Made by a program: the position numbers and the translations under genes
Shown: piece by piece, positions 1 through 5,350 of the stretch
How positions within the stretch are numbered: position 1 is the stretch's first letter
Layout of the letters: each line of letters starts with the position of its first letter
The notes under the pieces: generated by a model
The model's database searches: none
What the model saw: only the letters and a program-made list of their open reading frames with translations
Told to the model about the DNA's origin: nothing
Source of the DNA: an uncultured Oscillospiraceae bacterium
GTDB taxonomy: Bacteria > Bacillota > Clostridia > Oscillospirales > Oscillospiraceae
Reading direction: 5' to 3'
Length of the DNA stretch: 16,040 bases
NCBI GenBank assembly: GCA_934668295.1
Contig: CAKUND010000029.1
Location: forward strand, 1 to 16,040

Positions 1-14
1 ATCGTTACCGGCAT
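1..14 (-). CDS. Small ORF, copy 1 (partial, runs off left edge)
   Basis: Only the first four codons (M-P-V-T) and part of a fifth lie in the window. The start ATG (12-14 on the plus strand) sits downstream of a purine-rich ribosome binding site (AAGGGGGG) at the same spacing as in the complete copy at 248-331. The peptide start differs from that copy (MPIT) by one conservative change, I to V, which suggests a coding sequence under selection. Promoter and leader are nearly the same as in copy 2. The full length cannot be judged from this window. Confidence 0.5.
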
Positions 15-84
15 ATACATCCCCCCTTTCGGGAGACAAAACCGCCCATCGCTGCGTTGGGGCCTTAGGGGTTCAAATGAACCA
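15..84 (-). promoter_or_regulatory. Structured 5' leader of small ORF copy 1
   Basis: On the minus strand, three hairpins follow the predicted start of transcription. The first is GGTTC-ATTT-GAACC (70-83). The second has arms CCCA/TGGG (45-48 with 58-61). The third has a GAAA tetraloop (27-30), and its 3' arm GGGGGG (21-26) is the ribosome binding site. Each has a counterpart in the leader at 332-402 with base changes that keep the pairing. This suggests translation of the small ORF depends on RNA folding; that is inference. Confidence 0.55.
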
Positions 85-89
85 CATAT

Positions 90-118
90 ATTCTACCAAA
101 CGAATCGAAAAATGTCAA
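90..118 (-). promoter_or_regulatory. SigmaA-type promoter of small ORF copy 1
   Basis: Reading the minus strand there is TTGACA (113-118), a 17-nt spacer and TAGAAT (90-95). The -35 is perfect and the -10 has one mismatch to consensus. The spacer is identical to that of the copy 2 promoter at 408-436. Transcription should start near position 83-84, right at the base of the first leader hairpin. Confidence 0.8.
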
Positions 119-143
119 TTCATGTCCCCTCTTTCTCCCCCCC

Positions 144-171
144 TTGACAAAGCCCAAGAGTCTGCTATAAT
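144..171 (+). promoter_or_regulatory. Strong plus-strand promoter facing the small ORF
   Basis: TTGACA (144-149), a 16-nt spacer and a perfect TATAAT (166-171) give one of the best sigmaA matches in the window. No credible plus-strand protein gene follows. The transcript would start near 178 and run into the 3' end of the minus-strand small gene at 248-331, so an antisense RNA is the simplest product. Confidence 0.75.
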
Positions 172-215
172 AAAAATAACCCAAGGCCCCTTCCGCAAGA
201 ACGGTTTGGCCTCGG
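165..215 (-). terminator. Possible terminator of the copy 2 small-ORF transcript
   Basis: On the minus strand, AGGCC (208-212) pairs with GGCCT (184-188), enclosing an inner CCG/CGG stem. A T-rich tract, TTATTTTTATTAT, follows. The stem is interrupted, so the call is moderate. The stronger stem at 240-272 lies just after the stop codon and may act first. Confidence 0.4.
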
Positions 216-275
216 ATTAGGTTACAGTTTCAAAAGATACGAAACCGTCACTTGGCCGAGTGGCGGTTTCGGCCA
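178..275 (+). ncRNA. Candidate antisense RNA to the small ORF mRNA
   Basis: The 5' end is inferred from the promoter at 144-171. The 3' end is placed at the stem CGAAACCG/CGGTTTCG (240-272), which extends past one mismatch to CACT/AGTG and could stop transcription on either strand, although the plus-strand side lacks a clean T run. Such an RNA would pair with the last codons and 3' untranslated part of the minus-strand small ORF transcript. If it reads through, it would cover the whole small gene up to the hairpin at 450-487. Existence and ends are inference; the promoter and hairpin are visible. Confidence 0.35.
240..272. terminator. Hairpin at the 3' end of the small ORF, possible two-way terminator
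   Basis: The arms CGAAACCG and CGGTTTCG, extended past one mismatch by CACT/AGTG, enclose a six-base loop. On the minus strand the stem overlaps the last codons and stop of the 27-residue ORF and is followed by TATCTTTTG. On the plus strand it would end the proposed antisense RNA. Both transcripts would share this stem, which in type I loci often starts sense-antisense pairing. Confidence 0.45.
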
Positions 276-331
276 TTTATGCGGATGGAGACCGTGAGCC
301 CAAAAATATGGAACGTGATCGTAATCGGCAT
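248..331 (-). CDS. 27-residue hydrophobic small protein (copy 2), candidate type I toxin
   Basis: I do not recognise the family. The ORF starts ATG at 331, seven to eight bases after a perfect AAAGGAGG ribosome binding site, and stops at TGA (248-250). Residues 1-18 (MPITITFHIFGLTVSIRI) are hydrophobic and beta-branched; the remaining nine (NGRNRHSAK) are polar and basic. A short apolar segment with a charged tail is the general form of small membrane-active type I toxins, but this sequence does not match Fst, TxpA, Ldr or Ibs as I remember them. Its own promoter, a leader hiding the ribosome binding site, an opposing promoter at its 3' side and a second copy at the left edge support a real gene. 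It could instead be a regulatory leader peptide or another small membrane protein. Confidence 0.55.
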   Translation of the reverse strand: MPITITFHIFGLTVSIRINGRNRHSAK

Positions 332-402
332 AAACATCCCTCCTTTCGGAGGAGGCCAAACCGCCCGTCTGCGTCGGGAGCCTTAGGGGTTCAAAAGAAC
401 CG
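332..402 (-). promoter_or_regulatory. Structured 5' leader of small ORF copy 2, hides the ribosome binding site
   Basis: Three stems follow one another on the minus strand. The first is GGTTC-TTTT-GAACC at the very 5' end (388-401). The second has arms CCCG/CGGG (364-367 with 375-378). The third has arms TCCTCC/GGAGGG around a GAAA tetraloop (338-353), and its 3' arm carries the Shine-Dalgarno sequence. Against copy 1, the second stem changes a G-C pair to A-T and the third changes a T-A pair to C-G, so pairing is kept. This supports a real RNA fold that limits ribosome access. Confidence 0.6.
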
Positions 403-407
403 CATAT

Positions 408-436
408 ATTCTACCAAACGAATCGAAAAATGTCAA
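408..436 (-). promoter_or_regulatory. SigmaA-type promoter of small ORF copy 2
   Basis: On the minus strand TTGACA (431-436) and TAGAAT (408-413) are separated by 17 nt. The spacer is base-for-base the same as in the copy 1 promoter at 90-118. Transcription is expected to start near 401, at the first base pair of the leader's 5' hairpin. Confidence 0.8.
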
Positions 437-449
437 TCTATGTCTGCAT

Positions 450-487
450 ACAAGACCCGCCCGGGCATCTGCCCGGGCGGGTCTTGT
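450..487 (-). terminator. Strong hairpin after the acyltransferase-domain gene
   Basis: A perfect 18-bp stem (arms 450-467 and 470-487, core GACCCGCCCGGGCA) closes on a two-base spacer. It lies 11 bp beyond the stop codon of the minus-strand gene ending at 499. No long T tract follows, only TCTTGT within the stem, but the position and stability fit a terminator. It also separates that gene from the small-ORF unit. Confidence 0.7.
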
Positions 488-498
488 CGTATATTCGC

Positions 499-1914
499 TC
501 ACTCAATGTCGTGGTTGACGACGGGGGCAGGCGTGTCGAGCTGTTCGGGGTGGGAGAGCAGGCGCTTGAGGTGTTTGAGCGTGGTGGCGTAATAGAAGCC
601 GTCGCAGATGCGCTCGTCGGTGTTGACGGTGTAGTCGATGTACTTGCGGCGCACGACCGTGCCGTCGTCGAGCACCTCGTTCTTGTGATATTTGCAGCCG
701 AAGGCCACGAAGACAGGCATGTTGCCGAAATCATACAGATGGTGCACGATCGGCGGGATGCCGAGCGAGCCCATGGAGGTAAAGAAGATCGAGGCGTGGA
801 ACGGGCTGACCTCCAGCAGGAATTTCGGCAGGAAACCGAAATAATCGATGGTCTTGAGCAGCCAGATCACGAATTTGAACAGCACGCCGGGGATAAACGA
901 CAGGAATTTCGCGGTCTTGTCAAAGTCGCTGCCGCCGATGGCCTGTCCCTGAATGGCGGCGATGCCTTTGTTGAGCTTTTCGTAGATATCGTCGATGGTG
1001 TCGGTCGGCTTCAGATGGAGCTTCGTGATCGACTCCGGCGCGGAGGTGTCCATCGAGGTCTTGACGACCATGCAGAACTGAATGTCGTCGTCGCGCGAAT
1101 AGACCTGCTGCCCGGACAGAAAGCGGTTGAGCGCCGGGTATTTCGCCACGCACTGGACGTAGGCGGCCAAAAATACGTGCGTCACGCCGAGATTCGTAAA
1201 GCCCTGCTTGCGCTTTTCGCGGATGTAGCGCTCCATGGCGGAGATTTCAACGGATTCGCGGATAAAATTGGACGATCCGCCGCGCGTCGGCATGATATAA
1301 TTGGCTACGACCGCCATCGGATCGAGCGTGCGCAGCCTGCGGCCGTCGGGCCGGTCACCCCAGGTGGGGTGATACACGCCGTCGAGATAGACCTTCGCGC
1401 CGAGCAGCGTCAGGATCCCGGCCAGCAGGAACAGCATATCGGGCAAAATCTGCCGCAGCTGCGGCCAGGCTTCCTGCGCGAATTCCTTCTCGTGCATGCC
1501 GACCAGAATGCCGAGCGCGGCAAGCAGCAGAAGCAGCAGCGGGATCGTGCTCTTGATGTGGCCGGAGACGGTCACGGCGTAAAACACAGCGGTGGCGAGA
1601 TACGCGATCCAGAACACGAACGTCAGCCACAGATACGGTGAGACGAGCGTGATCTTGATGCCGTAATAGATCGCAAGCAGAATGACGGGCACGGAGGAGC
1701 GGTAGAACCGGTCGCTGCCATTGCACAGGATATTCAGCACATAGAACACACAGCCCACGACCGGCAGCACGACTAAAAACCACACCGTCTTTGCGTCTGC
1801 GCCTTTCCCGCAGACATTTGCGATGCGAAGCGCTGCCGAGGCCAGCATGACCAGCGCAGCCAGCCAGATAAGCGGATTTTTCCGGCTGACATAGTAAGCA
1901 ACTCTTTTCTTCAT
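499..1914 (-). CDS. Membrane protein with C-terminal E2/CAT-like acyltransferase domain
   Basis: The product is 471 residues. About six membrane helices fill the N-terminal 175 residues (roughly 14-33, 43-63, 74-91, 94-116, 122-140, 156-176). A soluble domain from about 195 to 455 resembles the catalytic domain of 2-oxoacid dehydrogenase E2 subunits and chloramphenicol acetyltransferase: it has the hydrophobic strand-rich layout, FTSMGSLGIPPIV near 378-390, and a terminal DERICDG (433-439) aligned with the DHRxxDG active-site motif. The catalytic His is replaced by Glu434, and no lipoyl domain is present. It may therefore be an altered acyltransferase, a CoA-ester or acyl binder, or inactive. 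The start at 1914 was chosen for the MKKR beginning, the promoter just upstream and the divergent neighbour; longer forms would read into the sigma factor gene. The substrate is unknown. Confidence 0.75.
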   Translation of the reverse strand: MKKRVAYYVSRKNPLIWLAALVMLASAALRIANVCGKGADAKTVWFLVVLPVVGCVFYVLNILCNGSDRFYRSSVPVILLAIYYGIKITLVSPYLWLTFVFWIAYLATAVFYAVTVSGHIKSTIPLLLLLLAALGILVGMHEKEFAQEAWPQLRQILPDMLFLLAGILTLLGAKVYLDGVYHPTWGDRPDGRRLRTLDPMAVVANYIMPTRGGSSNFIRESVEISAMERYIREKRKQGFTNLGVTHVFLAAYVQCVAKYPALNRFLSGQQVYSRDDDIQFCMVVKTSMDTSAPESITKLHLKPTDTIDDIYEKLNKGIAAIQGQAIGGSDFDKTAKFLSFIPGVLFKFVIWLLKTIDYFGFLPKFLLEVSPFHASIFFTSMGSLGIPPIVHHLYDFGNMPVFVAFGCKYHKNEVLDDGTVVRRKYIDYTVNTDERICDGFYYATTLKHLKRLLSHPEQLDTPAPVVNHDIE

Positions 1915-1920
1915 AGCTTT

Positions 1921-1949
1921 ATCATACCAGCCGCAGGCAGAAAAAGCAA
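1921..1949 (-). promoter_or_regulatory. Promoter of the acyltransferase-domain gene, apparently leaderless
   Basis: On the minus strand TTGCTT (1944-1949), a 17-nt spacer and TATGAT (1921-1926) make a good sigmaA promoter. Only six bases separate the -10 box from the chosen ATG, so transcription should start at or next to the A of the start codon. No Shine-Dalgarno sequence is visible. Confidence 0.6.
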
Positions 1950-2058
1950 GAAAAACGGGGAACGGCGGAAAATTTCCGCGCGGCTGCAACAAAATCCGCC
2001 GAAAGCCCGACATGATAGACGTCAGCATGTTGAACAGAATGCAAAGGAGGAATGCGGC

Positions 2059-2613
2059 TTGGACGAACAGGAGCTGCTGCGGCAGCTGCAGAAGCAGCGC
2101 GCGGGCGCGCTGGAAAAAGCCGTCGCAAAGTACGGCGCATACGTGCTTGCCATCATCCGCAACCGCAGCCGCGGCGTTTTGACGCCGGAGGACCATGAGG
2201 AGATCGCCTCGGACGTGTTTTTTGCGCTCTGGAACGGCGCTGCGCGCATCGAGCGCGGGCAGCTGCGGCCATGGCTCGGCGCGGTCGCGCGCAACCGGAC
2301 GGCGGAGGCCATGCGGAAGCAGAACGTGTATCTTCCGCTGGAGGACGATACGCTCATCACGCTCGACCGGCTCTGGGAGCAGATGGTGGAACAGGAGCGC
2401 TGCGCGGCCATTGCGCAGGCCATGCGCGCCCTGCCGGATGAGGACCGGGAAATATTTTACCGGTTTTACGATCTGTCGCAGACAGCTGCGCAGATCGCGG
2501 AGGACGTACATTTGAACGCGTCGACCGTGCGTTCGCGCCTGATGCGCGGACGGCGGTCGCTGCGCGGAGCTTTGGAAAAAGGAGGTCTGTTTTGTGAAGA
2601 CGACGTGGGATGA
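2059..2613 (+). CDS. ECF-type RNA polymerase sigma factor
   Basis: The product is 184 residues, typical for an extracytoplasmic-function sigma factor. Region 2 spans about 14-85, including DVFFALWNGAARIERGQLRPW and an ARNRTAEAMRK segment that would contact the -10 DNA. Region 4 spans about 115-172, with a helix-turn-helix around TAAQIAEDVHLNASTVRSRL. The start is TTG at 2059, eight bases after AAAGGAGG (2043-2050); an ATG at 2052 is in another frame. The next gene overlaps by 20 bp and is probably its anti-sigma factor. The gene lies divergent from the acyltransferase-domain gene with about 145 bp between; I could not assign a promoter in that gap. The signal it answers to is not visible. Confidence 0.88.
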   Translation: MDEQELLRQLQKQRAGALEKAVAKYGAYVLAIIRNRSRGVLTPEDHEEIASDVFFALWNGAARIERGQLRPWLGAVARNRTAEAMRKQNVYLPLEDDTLITLDRLWEQMVEQERCAAIAQAMRALPDEDREIFYRFYDLSQTAAQIAEDVHLNASTVRSRLMRGRRSLRGALEKGGLFCEDDVG

Positions 2614-3742
2614 GCTCATGCGCTATGCGCCGGAGCAGGATATCCCGCTGCCCCCGCTGCAGGATGGCGAGGGTGCGCGGATCCTGAATAAAACGATGGG
2701 AAAAATCAAAGAAACGAACCGGAAGCCCGCCCGGCCTGTCCGGACGGTGCTGATCGCGGCGGCAGTCGCGGCGCTTTTGTGCGGCAGTGCGTTCGCGGCG
2801 CACTCCTTCGGCTGGTTCGACCGGCTGTTCGGCGAAAAGGCCGCGCTGGTCAAGGACCATGTCACGAGCTATGACGAAAAAACGTCTACAGAGCTCACAC
2901 AGCCGGCGTACACCGAGGAAGAGCAGGCCATGATCGCCGAGGGCACGATGCAGGTGCCCGATATCGCCGAGCTGTCGGATACGGGCGTTTCGGCCACGAC
3001 GGAGAATTTCGTGTTTACGCTCCAATCCATGCTCGTCTCGAAGGATTCCGTGCTTGCGGTCATGCGCGTCGACGCGCGGACGGACAAAGCCGCGGCGACG
3101 CTTGCCGCATTGCCGGAGGCCAGTGACAACGAGAAGGAGATGGCTCGGATGCTGCAGGTGCACGTGCGCAACAACATTGACTTCCGCGGAGATCACAGTC
3201 TGGAATGGAAGCTTGGCGGCATGGGGATGCACATCATTCAGGTGGAAGGACGCACGGCATATATGGTTCTGACGAACAACGGCGGTGAAATTGAACCGGG
3301 CGACCAGCTGCTGTTTCAGGCGTGGTATCAGGACAAGACCGTCGATCTGTTTGAACTTCCGGTACCGGATCAGCTGGTACAGGAGCTGGTGATCGAGTTG
3401 GACGAGTCGGCTTACGAGGAGCAGTACAACTGCTGGCAGACGGCGACGATCACACCGATCTCCTTCCGGCTTGAAGGCCGCTACGGACGCAACTGCAGCA
3501 GTCTGAAACCCAACGACGCTGTTTCCGTCACGCTGAAGGACGGAACGAGCTTCGACCTTGCCAGTGCGGAAAACGGCTACGCATACAGCGACTATGGAAA
3601 CTACGGTTCCATGAGTTCTTCCGGCATCGGAATGCCGGAAGATGACCGCACAAAGAAGACCTGGCTGTTCTCCCAGCTGATCGATCTGGACGAGCTGGCC
3701 TCCGTCACCGTGTGCGGCGTGACGTACCCGGTTTTACAATAA
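2594..3742 (+). CDS. Probable membrane-bound anti-sigma factor
   Basis: The product is 382 residues: a 50-residue cytoplasmic part, one membrane helix (about 51-69), and an outer domain of about 310 residues rich in beta-strand character. The layout and the 20-bp overlap with the sigma factor gene match anti-sigma factors of the DUF4179/RsgI-like kind in Clostridia. No zinc-binding HxxxCxxC is present, so this is not a ZAS-type anti-sigma. The start is GTG at 2594, eight bases after GGAGG (2581-2585) inside the sigma gene, suggesting coupled translation. No clear terminator follows. The role is inferred mainly from context and topology. Confidence 0.7.
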   Translation: MKTTWDELMRYAPEQDIPLPPLQDGEGARILNKTMGKIKETNRKPARPVRTVLIAAAVAALLCGSAFAAHSFGWFDRLFGEKAALVKDHVTSYDEKTSTELTQPAYTEEEQAMIAEGTMQVPDIAELSDTGVSATTENFVFTLQSMLVSKDSVLAVMRVDARTDKAAATLAALPEASDNEKEMARMLQVHVRNNIDFRGDHSLEWKLGGMGMHIIQVEGRTAYMVLTNNGGEIEPGDQLLFQAWYQDKTVDLFELPVPDQLVQELVIELDESAYEEQYNCWQTATITPISFRLEGRYGRNCSSLKPNDAVSVTLKDGTSFDLASAENGYAYSDYGNYGSMSSSGIGMPEDDRTKKTWLFSQLIDLDELASVTVCGVTYPVLQ

Positions 3743-3790
3743 AAGCAACGTGAAACAACATAATCAGAATACACACATCACAAAAAGGCA

Positions 3791-3820
3791 TTTCAAATCT
3801 GCTGCCGGGTATGCTAAACT
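3791..3820 (+). promoter_or_regulatory. Possible promoter of the dihydrolipoyl dehydrogenase gene
   Basis: TTTCAA (3791-3796), 18 nt and TAAACT (3815-3820) give a weak sigmaA-like match 30 bp upstream of the start codon. The 107-bp gap from 3743 to 3849 holds no terminator I can see, so read-through from the sigma/anti-sigma pair is possible. Confidence 0.4.
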
Positions 3821-3849
3821 AAGGAAAAATACAGCAGGAGGAATTTAAA

Positions 3850-5217
3850 ATGCAGGAATTTGATCTGATCGTGATCGGCGGCGGCCCGGGCGGGTATCTC
3901 TGCGCGGAACGCGCGGGAAAGGCGGGGCTGCGGACGGCGCTGATCGAAAAGCGTGCGCTGGGCGGCACCTGCCTGAACGAGGGCTGCATCCCGACAAAGA
4001 GCCTGCTCTACTGCGCCAAGCAGTATCAGTCGGCGCTGCACGGCGCGGAATACGGCGTGACGGCGCAGAACGTCTCCATCGACCACGCGCAGGTCGTTGC
4101 GCGAAAGGACGGCGTGGTCAAAACGCTCGTCCGGGGCGTGGGCGCGGCGATGAAGGCGCACGGCGTGACGGTTTTTGCCGCCGAGGGCCGAATCCTCGGA
4201 AAAACGGGCGAGCGCTTTGAGATCGCCGCAGGCGAGGAAGTCCTGTCCGCGCCCCGGCTCGTGCTGGCCTCCGGCTCCAGCGCCGTGATCCCACCCATCC
4301 CCGGCGTGCGGGAGGGATTGGAATCCGGCTTCGTCATGACAAACCGCGAGCTGCTTTCCCTTTCGGAGCAGCCAGAATCGCTCGTCTGCATCGGCGGCGG
4401 CGTGATCGGGCTGGAAATGGCGTGCTATTTTGCGTCCATCGGCACGAAGGTGACGGTCATTGAGATGCTGCCCAAGATCGCGGGCAATACCGACCCGGAG
4501 ATCTGCGAGCTGCTGATGCGGACGTACAAAAAGCAGGGCATGGACTTCTGCCTGAACGCCAGAGTCGAGGCTGTTACGGAGCGGAGCGTCGTGTATTCCG
4601 ACGCGTCCGGGCGGCACGAGATCGCCTGCGGGCGCGTGCTGCTGTCGGCAGGACGGCGGGCGGATGTGACGGGGCTGAATGTGGACGCGCTCGGCATTGC
4701 GCTCGAACGCGGCGCGGTCGTGACCGACCGGCAGATGCGCACGAACGTCCCCGGCGTCTGGGCCGTCGGCGACTGCAACGGGAAGCTGATGCTGGCCCAC
4801 ACGGCCTATCGCGAAGCGGAGGTCGCAGTCAACGATATGCTCGGCAAAAAGGATGCGATCGACTATTCGATCATCCCCTCCGTGATCTACACCACGCCGG
4901 AGGTCGCCTGCGTCGGCGAAACGGAGCAGAGCGCGAAGGAAAAGGGACTGGACGTGCAGGTGGTCAAGGCGCCGATGGCGCTCTCGGGCCGGTATCTTGC
5001 GGAAAATCCGAAGGGAACGGGCTTCTGCAAGCTGCTCTATGATCGGAAAAACCGCTGCGTCGTGGGTGTTCATATGGTCGGCGCCTATGTCTCGGAGATC
5101 ATTTACGGCGCAGCCATGATGGTGCATTCCAAGCTCCCTGTGCAGCATCTGGACAAGATCGTCTTTCCGCACCCCACCGTCGGCGAGGTCGTGCGCGAAG
5201 CGCTGTTCCTGCTGTGA
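3850..5217 (+). CDS. lpdA: Dihydrolipoyl dehydrogenase (E3)
   Basis: This flavoprotein disulfide reductase re-oxidises dihydrolipoyl groups with NAD+ in 2-oxoacid dehydrogenase or glycine cleavage complexes. The 455 residues match the usual length. The FAD-binding GGGPGG lies at 10-15. The redox-active pair is Cys41/Cys46 in GGTCLNEGCIP. The NAD-binding GGGVIGLE lies at 182-189, the second FAD motif WAVGDC near 307, and the C-terminal active-site His441/Glu446 in HPTVGE. ATG at 3850 follows AGGAGG. No lipoyl domain is fused, and no E1, E2 with a lipoyl domain, or glycine cleavage gene adjoins it, so its complex cannot be told from this window. The gene ends at a strong terminator and stands as a single transcription unit. 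Confidence 0.95.
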   Translation: MQEFDLIVIGGGPGGYLCAERAGKAGLRTALIEKRALGGTCLNEGCIPTKSLLYCAKQYQSALHGAEYGVTAQNVSIDHAQVVARKDGVVKTLVRGVGAAMKAHGVTVFAAEGRILGKTGERFEIAAGEEVLSAPRLVLASGSSAVIPPIPGVREGLESGFVMTNRELLSLSEQPESLVCIGGGVIGLEMACYFASIGTKVTVIEMLPKIAGNTDPEICELLMRTYKKQGMDFCLNARVEAVTERSVVYSDASGRHEIACGRVLLSAGRRADVTGLNVDALGIALERGAVVTDRQMRTNVPGVWAVGDCNGKLMLAHTAYREAEVAVNDMLGKKDAIDYSIIPSVIYTTPEVACVGETEQSAKEKGLDVQVVKAPMALSGRYLAENPKGTGFCKLLYDRKNRCVVGVHMVGAYVSEIIYGAAMMVHSKLPVQHLDKIVFPHPTVGEVVREALFLL

Positions 5218-5224
5218 CCGATCA

Positions 5225-5262
5225 ACGCCCGGCCCAAGGGTCCTTGGGGCCGGGCGTTTTTG
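5225..5262 (+). terminator. Rho-independent terminator after lpdA
   Basis: A GC-rich stem (arms beginning CGCCCGGCCC and ending GGGGCCGGGCG, including AAGG/CCTT) is followed by TTTTTGTG. It starts eight bases after the lpdA stop codon. Confidence 0.92.
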
Positions 5263-5290
5263 TGTAAGCTGCCGCTGCGGCCTGCCCCTC

Positions 5291-5319
5291 TTGGCGGCGT
5301 TCTGTTTTTGTGCTATAAT
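5291..5319 (+). promoter_or_regulatory. SigmaA-type promoter of the GTPase-nuclease fusion gene
   Basis: TTGGCG (5291-5296), a 17-nt spacer and perfect TATAAT (5314-5319). Transcription should start near 5326, giving a leader of about 25 nt. No long attenuator-type leader of the kind known for tet(M) is present. Confidence 0.8.
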
Positions 5320-5350
5320 TCTCCCAGATCATAACGAACGGAGAACGGCA

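Larger units (their letters stand above)
1..441. repeat. Tandem direct repeat: promoter, leader and small-ORF start (1-120 and 321-438)
   Basis: Two blocks of about 118 nt lie in the same orientation, 320 nt apart. From the -35 box to just past the first leader hairpin (about 57 nt) only two positions differ. Further on, the hairpin stems and the ORF start differ by changes that mostly keep pairing or amino-acid type. The pattern fits duplication of a whole transcription unit followed by selection on RNA fold and peptide. Confidence 0.8.

Noticed and set aside
1..441. Two repeat copies as a CRISPR array or insertion-sequence ends
   Set aside because: There are only two long copies, 320 bp apart, containing promoters and an ORF start, with no short regular spacers or transposase.
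260..592. 110-codon plus-strand frame downstream of the promoter at 144-171
   Set aside because: It has no good ribosome binding site, crosses the antiparallel small ORF, the leader hairpins and the strong hairpin at 450-487, and its composition does not look like protein.
430..1641. 403-codon open frame on the plus strand
   Set aside because: It lies opposite the acyltransferase-domain gene, has arginine/histidine-rich low-complexity composition typical of antisense frames in GC-rich DNA, and has no ribosome binding site of its own.
1915..2619. N-terminal extension of the acyltransferase-domain gene to give 706 residues
   Set aside because: The extension would be antisense to the sigma factor gene and includes its promoter region; MKKR at 1914 followed by the first membrane helix is the natural start.
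2357..3232. 291-codon minus-strand frame
   Set aside because: It is a mirror frame of the sigma and anti-sigma genes, without a ribosome binding site or recognisable domain.
3814..5172. 452-codon minus-strand frame
   Set aside because: It is the shadow of lpdA, whose own frame shows every family motif.
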